Assembly (NCBI GenBank): GCA_030613785.1
Contig: JAUWLF010000011.1
Coordinates: forward strand, 1 to 64,000
Source of the DNA: Chloroflexota bacterium
GTDB lineage: Bacteria; Chloroflexota; Anaerolineae; UBA7937; B3-Chlor
DNA length: 64,000 nt
Reading direction: 5' to 3'
Below, piece after piece: positions 45,688 to 53,204 of the stretch (within the stretch, counting starts at the first letter, position 1; each line of letters begins with the position of its first letter). The translations under genes were made by a program, and so were the position numbers. A model generated the notes under the pieces. That model was not told the origin of the DNA, did not search any database, and was given only the letters and a program-made list of their open reading frames with translations.

Positions 45688-47661
45688 ATGACTGAATACT
45701 TCCGCATCGAAGGCTTGCACACCATCGACTACGACCTCGGAGCGACGCCGACAGGCCGCTACCGCCTCACGGTCAACCGCCCGCCCACCGGACTGAGCAA
45801 ACCCTTGACCAGGCAGGAAGTTCTGATGAACCTGGCACGGCTACCTCAAGGCGTCCGGGGCCACGCGCTGAATCGCGGCATGTCCGTTGTTACCATCACT
45901 ATGAACATCCAGGGCAGTACCGACGCCGACATGGAGGACGCCGAGCACGACCTGAACGAGACCCTGGTGGACGCCGCACTGTACATCGAGACACAGGGCG
46001 CCAGGGGAACGCGGCCGGTCTTGCGCGTCAAAGCCGATGGCGCGGTGATGAACAGCTACAAGACCATCTACCACGGCATCCTGAACGAAGCGTCTGGACG
46101 GGACACTCTCGGAGCCAAGATCAAGGAGCACCTCCATAGCAACCTGATCTTGACGCTGTACTGCGAACCGCATTGGCGGCCCGAGACGGCGATCACGTTG
46201 GGGCCGAACGAGATATACTGCCCGTCCTTCGAGGAGGATGGCGACGACAACGGGCGGGCCGACGACTGGGCGACCATCAATGTGCCGACCTTGACGATAG
46301 AAGATACCATCGTCTTGCATGGATGCCACAGCCAAAAGGTGGTCACACGGAACCTGATCGGAGACGGAATTCAGAGCACTATCGCCGTAGCCCCAGGGGG
46401 TGTGACAAGTGCAGTCTGCTATGCCTGGATTGCCCGGCCCGCCGCGCCACCGTCCGACATCATTGTGGAACTCTATGACTCCACAGCCCCCGCGGTCAGG
46501 GGATCGGCCTTATATGATACGGGGGGATGGGATGAGGCAGAGGCCAAGGACGGCGTTACTACATTCTACCGCATCGAGGTTCCTGTGGCTGCTGGGATAG
46601 TACCCGGCAACAACCACAGGATGCGGATTCGCAATACGCAAGACACAGCGACCACCTTCTACGTGGACAAGTGCTACTGGAAGTGGGACACGGTGGTCAT
46701 CCCCGACGAATGGTGCGACCACTGGCTGATCTACAACCACTACGACACCGATGAAGGGCACCAGAACTACTACGACGTCGACGGCCTGAAGGGCGATGTG
46801 GATGCGCGGCTGCTGATGCGGACAGAGTTTGAGAAAATTGCCGATGAAGATTATGCCCGCCACCTAACTGTAGCTCGCAGAACAAGATTGCCCTGTTCCT
46901 ATGGCCACTGGCTCGAAGGCGAGAACCACGGTGCCAATCTGCAATGGGCAATCTTAGGTGGACTGGCAAGATGTTCCGCTGGCGACTGCGTATCTAATGC
47001 TGTCAATGTTACTGGCTGGATCAGATATAGTTTGGGCCTCGCCGCCCCAAGAGATATAGTCCGGTGGCTTGGCAAACATGATCTCTTTGTCGTGGTCTAT
47101 ACGGACGATCCAGTCAATACGCAATACCGTATAAGCTGGCGCTGGGGCACCTTCGGGCCGCAGGTAGATGGGTCGTGGACCAAGCAGACGGCAACGAGCA
47201 AATGGCAGCTACTTCGTCTCGGTTCAATTGATTGGGATGTGTTCTTTAGGACGCCTATCCTGCCCCAATATGTCAACCTGGAAATTCATTATGAGAAAGA
47301 TGCCGCCGATACCGTTCGCCTTGACTGTATTTGGCTCGTTCCAAAAGATGAACCACAAATGAGATTAGAGGTTTTGACTGGCGGCTGGGTTATCATTTCC
47401 AATCTATGGGCTGTTGGGCGTGATGAGGATTTCGATTACATTGGCCGCGAGGACCCGGCATGGTGGCGCCACAGACTGGTCAGGCACGGCGAGGCTATGG
47501 GGTTGTGCCCCAGAAAAGAAAATAGGCTCTACTTTGTTTGTGAAACGCTCGACTCTCCAGATGACATCTACGAAGCGCACCGCATCGCCGGCCCCGCCAA
47601 CGCTCTAGAGATGGTTGTCAATATCGACTACCTCCCGCAATACATCTCGCCCTTGGAATGA
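45688..47661 (+). CDS. Distal tail (Dit)-like protein with carbohydrate-binding-like domains
   Basis: The 657-residue protein has an N-terminal Dit-like region (LPQGVRGHALNRGMSVVTI, LNETLVDAALYIETQGARG) and later beta domains of about 140 residues each (FEEDGDDNGRADDWATINVP; WDEAEAKDGVTTFYRIEVP) that resemble CBM-like jelly rolls. It probably forms the baseplate hub ring and binds the cell surface. Confidence 0.65.
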   Translation: MTEYFRIEGLHTIDYDLGATPTGRYRLTVNRPPTGLSKPLTRQEVLMNLARLPQGVRGHALNRGMSVVTITMNIQGSTDADMEDAEHDLNETLVDAALYIETQGARGTRPVLRVKADGAVMNSYKTIYHGILNEASGRDTLGAKIKEHLHSNLILTLYCEPHWRPETAITLGPNEIYCPSFEEDGDDNGRADDWATINVPTLTIEDTIVLHGCHSQKVVTRNLIGDGIQSTIAVAPGGVTSAVCYAWIARPAAPPSDIIVELYDSTAPAVRGSALYDTGGWDEAEAKDGVTTFYRIEVPVAAGIVPGNNHRMRIRNTQDTATTFYVDKCYWKWDTVVIPDEWCDHWLIYNHYDTDEGHQNYYDVDGLKGDVDARLLMRTEFEKIADEDYARHLTVARRTRLPCSYGHWLEGENHGANLQWAILGGLARCSAGDCVSNAVNVTGWIRYSLGLAAPRDIVRWLGKHDLFVVVYTDDPVNTQYRISWRWGTFGPQVDGSWTKQTATSKWQLLRLGSIDWDVFFRTPILPQYVNLEIHYEKDAADTVRLDCIWLVPKDEPQMRLEVLTGGWVIISNLWAVGRDEDFDYIGREDPAWWRHRLVRHGEAMGLCPRKENRLYFVCETLDSPDDIYEAHRIAGPANALEMVVNIDYLPQYISPLE

Positions 47662-49880
47662 GCATGATTCCTTTGAACCTAGAGATCTACGATACGTACG
47701 GGCTGCAATACCTACCAGCCTTCCGCAACCTCCGCTTCGCCAAGTCCTGGCAAGGCGGCGAAGATCTCTGGCTCTCCTTCGACCTGGACCGTGACATCCG
47801 CATCGACTACCGCGACATAGCGTATGGCAACGACGTGATCCTGCGAAGGGGCCTCACCGCCATCTGGGCGGGCGAGATGCGCCAGATCGACCAGCAAGAG
47901 GAGTCGATCACCATCAACTGCCTGGGGCGGTGGGTGTATGCGGATGACATCAATCATGGTGATCAGCAAAGGGTATGGTGCGAGTCCAGATACAAGATTT
48001 GGAGGGAAATGAGCGCTGATCGCTTCGGGTTCAACTTTGCCCCACAGAAATTCTATCTACAGAACGATAACCAGCTATTCATGGCACCACGGAAGGGCGA
48101 GACGTTTCAGATTGTAGGGGATTTGGGTTATGGGGGGCTATATGTGCTGACCGGTACCCCGGGTGGTCCATACTTTGACCCCTACGTGCGGATTTCCTTT
48201 GACTACGACGTAGTGCTTCCGAGCGATTGGCGGCTTATGATGTACGCTGCTGGAAGTGGCGGGTTCGCGACTGAGTGGGAGGTCATAGGGGGAGGGGCAT
48301 CATCCGGTGTCAAGGATTTTACCTTTACGAATCCCGCCGTGAGGATGGACTTTAGGCTCTGGAAACAGACAGGGCCTTCGACTTATGCGGGCGAGACTGG
48401 AGTCGACTGTTACGGCAAAATCACCAACCTCCGTCTCTGGGGCCAACCCACCGAAAGCCCCTGCATGATCCACGTCACCGAAGACATCATAGATACGATA
48501 GAAGCAGGCACGCCGATAGACGCCAGCCACGACCTGGTGCAGGAGCAATTATTCGTGAGGGACACCTTCACCGACAACAACGGCGTGCTATTGGCGAATC
48601 ACCAGCCCGACGTGGACAAGCTGAGGGGTGGGTGGGCGATAGACGTGGGCGGCTACAACATCCAAGCGAACGAAGCCAACAATACAGCGCAGCCTGCAAG
48701 GGCGGTGGTGAACACTGGTGAATCCGATGGGGTGGTCTGCCTGGATCCAGAGACGCCAGCCGCAGGGAACTATGGCGTGGGGATCGTATTCCGCTGGGTG
48801 GACACAAACAACTATTGGCTCTGGGTTCTAAGGCAGACTGGCGACATACGGTTGCGGAAAGTCGTAGCTGGAGTGCCCACCAACTTTGACACCGCGATTG
48901 GCGTTGAACTAGCATTTACCTATCACCTCATGGTCAAGCTAAGAGGCGATCTGATCGAGGGATACGTGGGCGGCATTCTGCGCTATTCTAGGAACGATAC
49001 TGACCACCAGACAGCCACCAGCCACGGCATAAGTGAGAGTTCGCAGAATAACGTCCGAGTAGACAACTTCGAGATGTACAAGGCCCTCCCCATCTGGCCG
49101 ATGTTCTACGAAGACGGCGAATCCTGCTATGCGGCCATGAAAGACGTGGCCAGCTTCGGAGACTGGAACCACAAGGCCATCGGCTGGGGCGTGGAGGCTG
49201 GCGGTGATAGGCTGTACCTCCGAGAAGCCGATAGGGAGACCGTGCGCTACGTCATCCCCCGCGAATACGTTGCCCGAATGAGCGTGCGTGGCAACACCCA
49301 TAGGGAGTATCTGAGCGAGGCCTGGGCGCGGTATACGGACGAGGAGGGCATCAAGCGGTGGACTGAGAAATACTACGTCCACGTCACCAACGACGGGCTG
49401 GTAGTCAACACCACCGCCACCGGCGATGACCTGGCCAGCGTAGTCTATGGAGTGATGAAGGATAAAGCGGTAGACTTCGGACGGGTGGATGCCGAGCTTG
49501 CTGTGGAGTACCTGATTCAGCACTTGCAGGAGCGCGGTCATCCGCAAACCAAGGCGACCTACGATGTCTATGGCCCGGTGCAGGATCTCCACCGAGGCGG
49601 CGCGTGGATTGATCCCGTGGAGCTGGAGATGGGCTACCTGGTGCAGATGCCCTTCTTCCGAGCCACAGAAGCGGAGGGCGTGGCAGGGAGCGACCTGAGA
49701 GACGCTGACACCACGTTCCTGCTGGTGGGCATGGAGCACGACCACGAGCGCGGCATTACGCGCTTGATACCGGAGGGAGCCACTGAGGACCTAGCGCGGA
49801 TCATCGCCTATGCGAGGGCGTTCCAGTACGAACAGGATCGGGAGCACATCAGCAAGAGGAGCAAGGTGTTGGGGGGCTAG
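47658..49880 (+). CDS. Tail-associated (Tal-like) protein with LamG-like insert
   Basis: The 740-residue protein opens with strands typical of gp27/Tal hubs (LEIYDTYGLQYLPAFRNLRF, LWLSFDLDRDIRIDY). A concanavalin-like domain (about 290-475, VGIVFRWVDTNNYWLWVLRQ and IEGYVGGILRYSRND) is inserted. The C-terminal part returns to hub-like strands. It overlaps the Dit-like stop. A role in host contact is likely. Confidence 0.65.
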   Translation: MSMIPLNLEIYDTYGLQYLPAFRNLRFAKSWQGGEDLWLSFDLDRDIRIDYRDIAYGNDVILRRGLTAIWAGEMRQIDQQEESITINCLGRWVYADDINHGDQQRVWCESRYKIWREMSADRFGFNFAPQKFYLQNDNQLFMAPRKGETFQIVGDLGYGGLYVLTGTPGGPYFDPYVRISFDYDVVLPSDWRLMMYAAGSGGFATEWEVIGGGASSGVKDFTFTNPAVRMDFRLWKQTGPSTYAGETGVDCYGKITNLRLWGQPTESPCMIHVTEDIIDTIEAGTPIDASHDLVQEQLFVRDTFTDNNGVLLANHQPDVDKLRGGWAIDVGGYNIQANEANNTAQPARAVVNTGESDGVVCLDPETPAAGNYGVGIVFRWVDTNNYWLWVLRQTGDIRLRKVVAGVPTNFDTAIGVELAFTYHLMVKLRGDLIEGYVGGILRYSRNDTDHQTATSHGISESSQNNVRVDNFEMYKALPIWPMFYEDGESCYAAMKDVASFGDWNHKAIGWGVEAGGDRLYLREADRETVRYVIPREYVARMSVRGNTHREYLSEAWARYTDEEGIKRWTEKYYVHVTNDGLVVNTTATGDDLASVVYGVMKDKAVDFGRVDAELAVEYLIQHLQERGHPQTKATYDVYGPVQDLHRGGAWIDPVELEMGYLVQMPFFRATEAEGVAGSDLRDADTTFLLVGMEHDHERGITRLIPEGATEDLARIIAYARAFQYEQDREHISKRSKVLGG

Positions 49881-50111
49881 ATGGCAAAGCCAGTGTCTAA
49901 CAGACAGATCTGGAAAGAGATAGAGCGCCTGGCAGACGAGCAGCACGAAGCAAACGGCAGGCAACGGGATCTAACCAAGGAGTTGTTCACCATCAAGACA
50001 CGACAAGAGGAGTGCCCCATCTGGAGAGGAGGGCGGTTGAACGATCCGCGCGTGATGCTGGCAATCCTTGGGGGGATGCTTGCGGTCTTCGAGATCATAC
50101 ACCGGCTGTAG
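49881..50111 (+). CDS. XhlA-like small membrane protein
   Basis: The 76-residue protein has a charged helical N-terminus (QIWKEIERLADEQHEANGR) and one C-terminal membrane segment (VMLAILGGMLAVFEIIHRL), the layout of XhlA/holin-associated proteins that sit next to endolysin genes. Confidence 0.65.
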   Translation: MAKPVSNRQIWKEIERLADEQHEANGRQRDLTKELFTIKTRQEECPIWRGGRLNDPRVMLAILGGMLAVFEIIHRL

Positions 50112-50121
50112 GAGGAAGGGC

Positions 50122-52329
50122 ATGAGACCGGGTCTACATCTGTCTAACGGAACCCCAATCACACCAGCCGACGAGGACATCATCAGACGCTGGGCCCCCC
50201 TGAGTGCTCTGCTGGCGATGAACAACATCGTCGAAGACAACGCCGAGATCGAGAAGCTGGTCACGCTGTGGGACATAGCAGGCCAGCCGCTACTCGTTCT
50301 ACGCAAGTATTTCGAGCCTTCATGCGGGCCAAAGCCTAACTGGTGGAGCATCCACGCCGTGGAGAGCATCGCCATGGCTAGGCGGTGCATGGAACGTGGG
50401 ATCCCCGCGGGGAAGATCGCGCTGAAGCCGTTCAACGAACCCAACATGCCACACTGGGCACAATGGGAGGGGTTCGGAGACCAGCCAGCGGACATCGAGC
50501 TCTACAATCTGGCACTGAAGACCTTCATCCAAGTCGCCAAGGATCAGGAGCCGGATGTCCTCATCGGGGGTCCTCACCTGACAGTCGGAAATTACGACAT
50601 CAGGTTCCCGAATAATCCCGAAGGCCGGTACTACTACGGCCCCAACTCTCTATGCCAAGAAGCGCTCGACATGCTGGACCTGCATTTCGTTCATTGCTAC
50701 GGTTTCAGGCGAGGTCAGTACGCCGATCGGGCCCATGGCCTGCGCTTCTTGGAATACGAGAAATACTTCTCTGGCAAGGACATTTACATCGTCGAAGGAT
50801 GCTACGGCATCCAGTGGGAGAACGGCAATGCCATCGACCCCACGCATAACAACGTGCGTGGTGAGGACACGGTTGCCTATCTGCGATTGCTCGAGCAGTA
50901 CCCCCAGGTGAAAGGGATCACGCTGTGGATCGGGGGAGATAGGGGATGGCAGGATCACCGGCACAGCGACGGCTGGGATGAGAGCACACACAGGCCAGTG
51001 GTCCACTTCGTGGGCGACTACGTTGCTGGGGAGCCAGATCCCGAACCGGAGCCACCCGACCCAGAGCCTGAGCCACCGGAGCCGGGAGAGATTCCAGAGC
51101 TGGAGCTACACACATGGGACGGCCGGCTCCTCTATGGGCAACATGCTCACAGCTACATCGAGCAAGAGTATGGATCGGCGATTGTGAGATTCCCGGGATC
51201 CATCTATCCAGGGCCGACAGAGGGCGACCCGATCATGCGCATCGTCCGCATCGATGAGATGGAAGGGCCGAATGTCGTCAAGTGTCGCACCAAGGATGGT
51301 GGCATTGCCACCTTCGCCTTCAGATGGGATGGCGGACCAGAGCTCTTCCCGGGTGAATGGTATCCGCGAGGTGACAAGCGCACAGGCGCCGAGGTGGACT
51401 TTGTTCTGGGCCCCGACAGTATCGCCTTCCCTCCCAACGGTGGAGGCCATGCCTTGTGGGTCCTGGACCAGCCCTCGGACCTGGCTGATCGATGGGGCTG
51501 GAAACCGATGACCCCTCATCGGAGCTTGTACGTCACCTTCGATTCGATACCGTACAAGGAGGACGCCATGCCACCAGAGGTAGACTATCCAGGGGCAATC
51601 TGGAAGGGACCGGCTGCGCCAGGCAACTTCCAGACAGGCAGATTGGGCGTCATTCGCTTCATAGTCCTGCATGGGACGGGCAAAGGGCAGAATGTCCCTT
51701 GCGACGCTCCGCTCGCTCAGTACGCCGTCAATTGGTTCAAGGACCCTGCCTCGGAGGTTAGTGCTCATTACGTGGTGACTAGGCAAGGAGAGGTGTGGCA
51801 GGTTGTGCGGGAAGTAGACACTGCTTATCATGCTGGCAAGGGTACTGGATACAATAGGCCGTCCATCGGCATCGAGGGGGAGCAGTGTGGGCTTGAAACT
51901 GATCCTTGGACAGAACCACTGGTTGAGAAACTCATCGAGATGCTGAAGCACCTGGTGAACAAGTACAACATTGCACAAGAGAACATTCTCCGGCACAGCG
52001 ATATTGTTGCGACCGATTGCCCTGTGAACTTGCCGCTCGAAGAGATACTAGAGGAGGTATTCGGACCGATGCCAGACGAACCGTCAGTCCATGAAATCCT
52101 GACCCTCGTGTACGGTCCAGCTTGGACCGATCAGTGGGCCGGTATGGTCATAGCCAGGGAGCAGAGCCAATTCTTTCCGTACTTCTTCCCTGATCAGTTC
52201 CAAGGTCATGGAATGATCGGGGCCACGAGGCTTGATTGGCAATTGATGCCAGATATGCTGATCTACTGGTTGAATCAGAACTGGCAGGATTCCAGGGTGA
52301 TGAGGTGGCCCCCACAGGTGGGGCAATAG
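50122..52329 (+). CDS. Two-domain lysin: glycosidase-like barrel plus zinc amidase
   Basis: ATG 50122 follows AGGAGGAAGGG; the product has 735 residues. Residues about 1-310 look like a TIM-barrel glycosidase with Glu in KPFNEPNMPHW and in IYIVEGCYGIQW as a possible acid/base and nucleophile pair. A Pro/Glu linker (about 315-340) leads to a middle beta domain. An Amidase_2 domain (about 490-645) follows with zinc ligands in FIVLHGTGKG and ILRHSDIVATDCPV, plus AHYVVTRQGEVWQVV. It should cut host peptidoglycan for lysis. The barrel could instead be a tail-type glycan hydrolase. Confidence 0.8.
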   Translation: MRPGLHLSNGTPITPADEDIIRRWAPLSALLAMNNIVEDNAEIEKLVTLWDIAGQPLLVLRKYFEPSCGPKPNWWSIHAVESIAMARRCMERGIPAGKIALKPFNEPNMPHWAQWEGFGDQPADIELYNLALKTFIQVAKDQEPDVLIGGPHLTVGNYDIRFPNNPEGRYYYGPNSLCQEALDMLDLHFVHCYGFRRGQYADRAHGLRFLEYEKYFSGKDIYIVEGCYGIQWENGNAIDPTHNNVRGEDTVAYLRLLEQYPQVKGITLWIGGDRGWQDHRHSDGWDESTHRPVVHFVGDYVAGEPDPEPEPPDPEPEPPEPGEIPELELHTWDGRLLYGQHAHSYIEQEYGSAIVRFPGSIYPGPTEGDPIMRIVRIDEMEGPNVVKCRTKDGGIATFAFRWDGGPELFPGEWYPRGDKRTGAEVDFVLGPDSIAFPPNGGGHALWVLDQPSDLADRWGWKPMTPHRSLYVTFDSIPYKEDAMPPEVDYPGAIWKGPAAPGNFQTGRLGVIRFIVLHGTGKGQNVPCDAPLAQYAVNWFKDPASEVSAHYVVTRQGEVWQVVREVDTAYHAGKGTGYNRPSIGIEGEQCGLETDPWTEPLVEKLIEMLKHLVNKYNIAQENILRHSDIVATDCPVNLPLEEILEEVFGPMPDEPSVHEILTLVYGPAWTDQWAGMVIAREQSQFFPYFFPDQFQGHGMIGATRLDWQLMPDMLIYWLNQNWQDSRVMRWPPQVGQ

Positions 52330-52445
52330 AGGCCCGGCTGGTGACCGACTGGATGTGCTTTGACCAGGCGCAGGAGTGGCAATGGTTGCTCCGGGCCAGT
52401 GATCCAGAGCTCGTGTTGGTGATGGAGTCGAAGGAGGAAGAGTAG
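52305..52445 (+). CDS. Small hypothetical ORF between lysin and holin
   Basis: GTG 52305 opens 46 residues (IEARLVTDWMCFDQAQEWQW) overlapping the lysin end. There is no strong SD. It may be a small lysis-module protein or noise. Confidence 0.3.
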   Translation: MAPTGGAIEARLVTDWMCFDQAQEWQWLLRASDPELVLVMESKEEE

Positions 52446-52475
52446 GGAGTGGCAATAGAGGATAGGAGGTGACAG

Positions 52476-52880
52476 ATGCTGACAAGATTGAGTGGCTGGA
52501 TGCCTAGAGCGGTGGTGTTGATATTCCTGGTCCTGGCAGCCCTGTTGGTGATGGGCTTCCAGGCGGTGGAGCCACCCGCTACGCTGTGCGAAGCGCTGGC
52601 GCTGCTGGGGACGGTGGCTCTCATCAACATGCTGGTAGGGGCGTTCGTTGCAGCCTTGGTAGAATACTGGCCGGCATGGGAGGGGTTGCCGCCGAAGTGG
52701 AAGCGTCCCATTATCTTCGTCTTCTGCCTGGTGGTACCTTTGATCTCATTGCTGGCAAGATACGCTCTGTGCGGCGCTGTTCTAAACCAGGACACAGCAT
52801 ACGTTGCATTTGTGGCTGGTCTGGCAGCGTTCACGGGAAGCCAGTTCGCGCACATCAAGAAACTACCGAGCAGATACTAA
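52476..52880 (+). CDS. Holin-like membrane protein
   Basis: The 134-residue protein (SD AGGAGGTGAC) has three to four hydrophobic segments (VVLIFLVLAALLVMGF, LALLGTVALINMLVGAFVAAL, IIFVFCLVVPLISLLARYAL, AYVAFVAGLAAFTGSQFA). It is the last phage gene, after the lysin. A holin role is inferred from topology and position. Confidence 0.65.
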   Translation: MLTRLSGWMPRAVVLIFLVLAALLVMGFQAVEPPATLCEALALLGTVALINMLVGAFVAALVEYWPAWEGLPPKWKRPIIFVFCLVVPLISLLARYALCGAVLNQDTAYVAFVAGLAAFTGSQFAHIKKLPSRY

Positions 52881-53049
52881 ACCTGCCCCAAGTCGGGTAG
52901 GCTCTTCCTCCGCCAGATCCCCTGGGTGGAGCCGCCTGGGGGGTTTGGTTATTGGGATACTTGGATGGAGGCAAAGGCACCTTAGCGATGAGTGGGGCCC
53001 GCTGGGAGGTGAATTGGGGAGGTGGGAAGGCAGCGGATGACAGGAGGCC

Positions 53050-53063
53050 AGGGCTTGCTGGTA
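53050..53063. repeat. attR core
   Basis: AGGGCTTGCTGGTA matches the attL 14-mer AGGGCTTCTTGGTA at 12 positions, with the first 7 identical. Phage lies to the left and host to the right. Confidence 0.8.
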
Positions 53064-53072
53064 GGTGGACAT
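53050..53072 (-). pseudogene. folC: Displaced original 5' end of folC
   Basis: On the minus strand ATG at 53072 encodes MSTYQQAL before entering phage sequence. Joined to the host side of attL it continues DYIYSFVDQEK in frame, restoring a standard FolC N-terminus. The fragment now runs 69 codons into noncoding phage DNA. Confidence 0.8.
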
Positions 53073-53204
53073 CGCGGTTTCTCTCTGTGGCTATTCTATA
53101 GCAGCTAGCGCCAAAAGCAAGTCGCGATATGGTTTGCCGAACACTCCTTACAGTGGCTATACTATGAGGGCTTTGGCAACCTGTCGCTTTGATGCTGCCA
53201 CCGC

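Larger units (their letters stand above)
13689..53056. mobile_element. Complete prophage (serine-integrase siphovirus with HK97-fold capsid)
   Basis: The element is bounded by the attL and attR core identities inside folC sequence. It contains, in order, a lysogeny module (leftward), early/replication genes, terminase, portal, protease, capsid, connector, tail, lysis genes and a short noncoding right end. All expected structural modules are present with no broken gene among the core set, so it looks inducible. About 39.4 kb fits an HK97-type siphovirus genome. Confidence 0.92.
52881..53204. other. Right end of prophage and host intergenic region
   Basis: No convincing gene. The left half is phage DNA with an imperfect GC hairpin (about 52918-52943) and no T-run, so terminator status is doubtful. 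attR lies at 53050-53063, and the displaced folC start at 53072 on the minus strand. The remaining host part separates the old folC start from the next plus-strand gene. Confidence 0.5.

Noticed and set aside
52864-52879. Fifth copy of the palindrome (TACCGAGC at the holin end)
   Set aside because: Only one half-site matches; the second half (AGATACTA) does not.
13730-52947. 9-bp identity GGGGGTTTG at 13730 and 52939 as the att core
   Set aside because: It is low-complexity and would not explain the FolC N-terminus stranded at 53072. The AGGGCTT pair restores folC in frame and has better flanking similarity.
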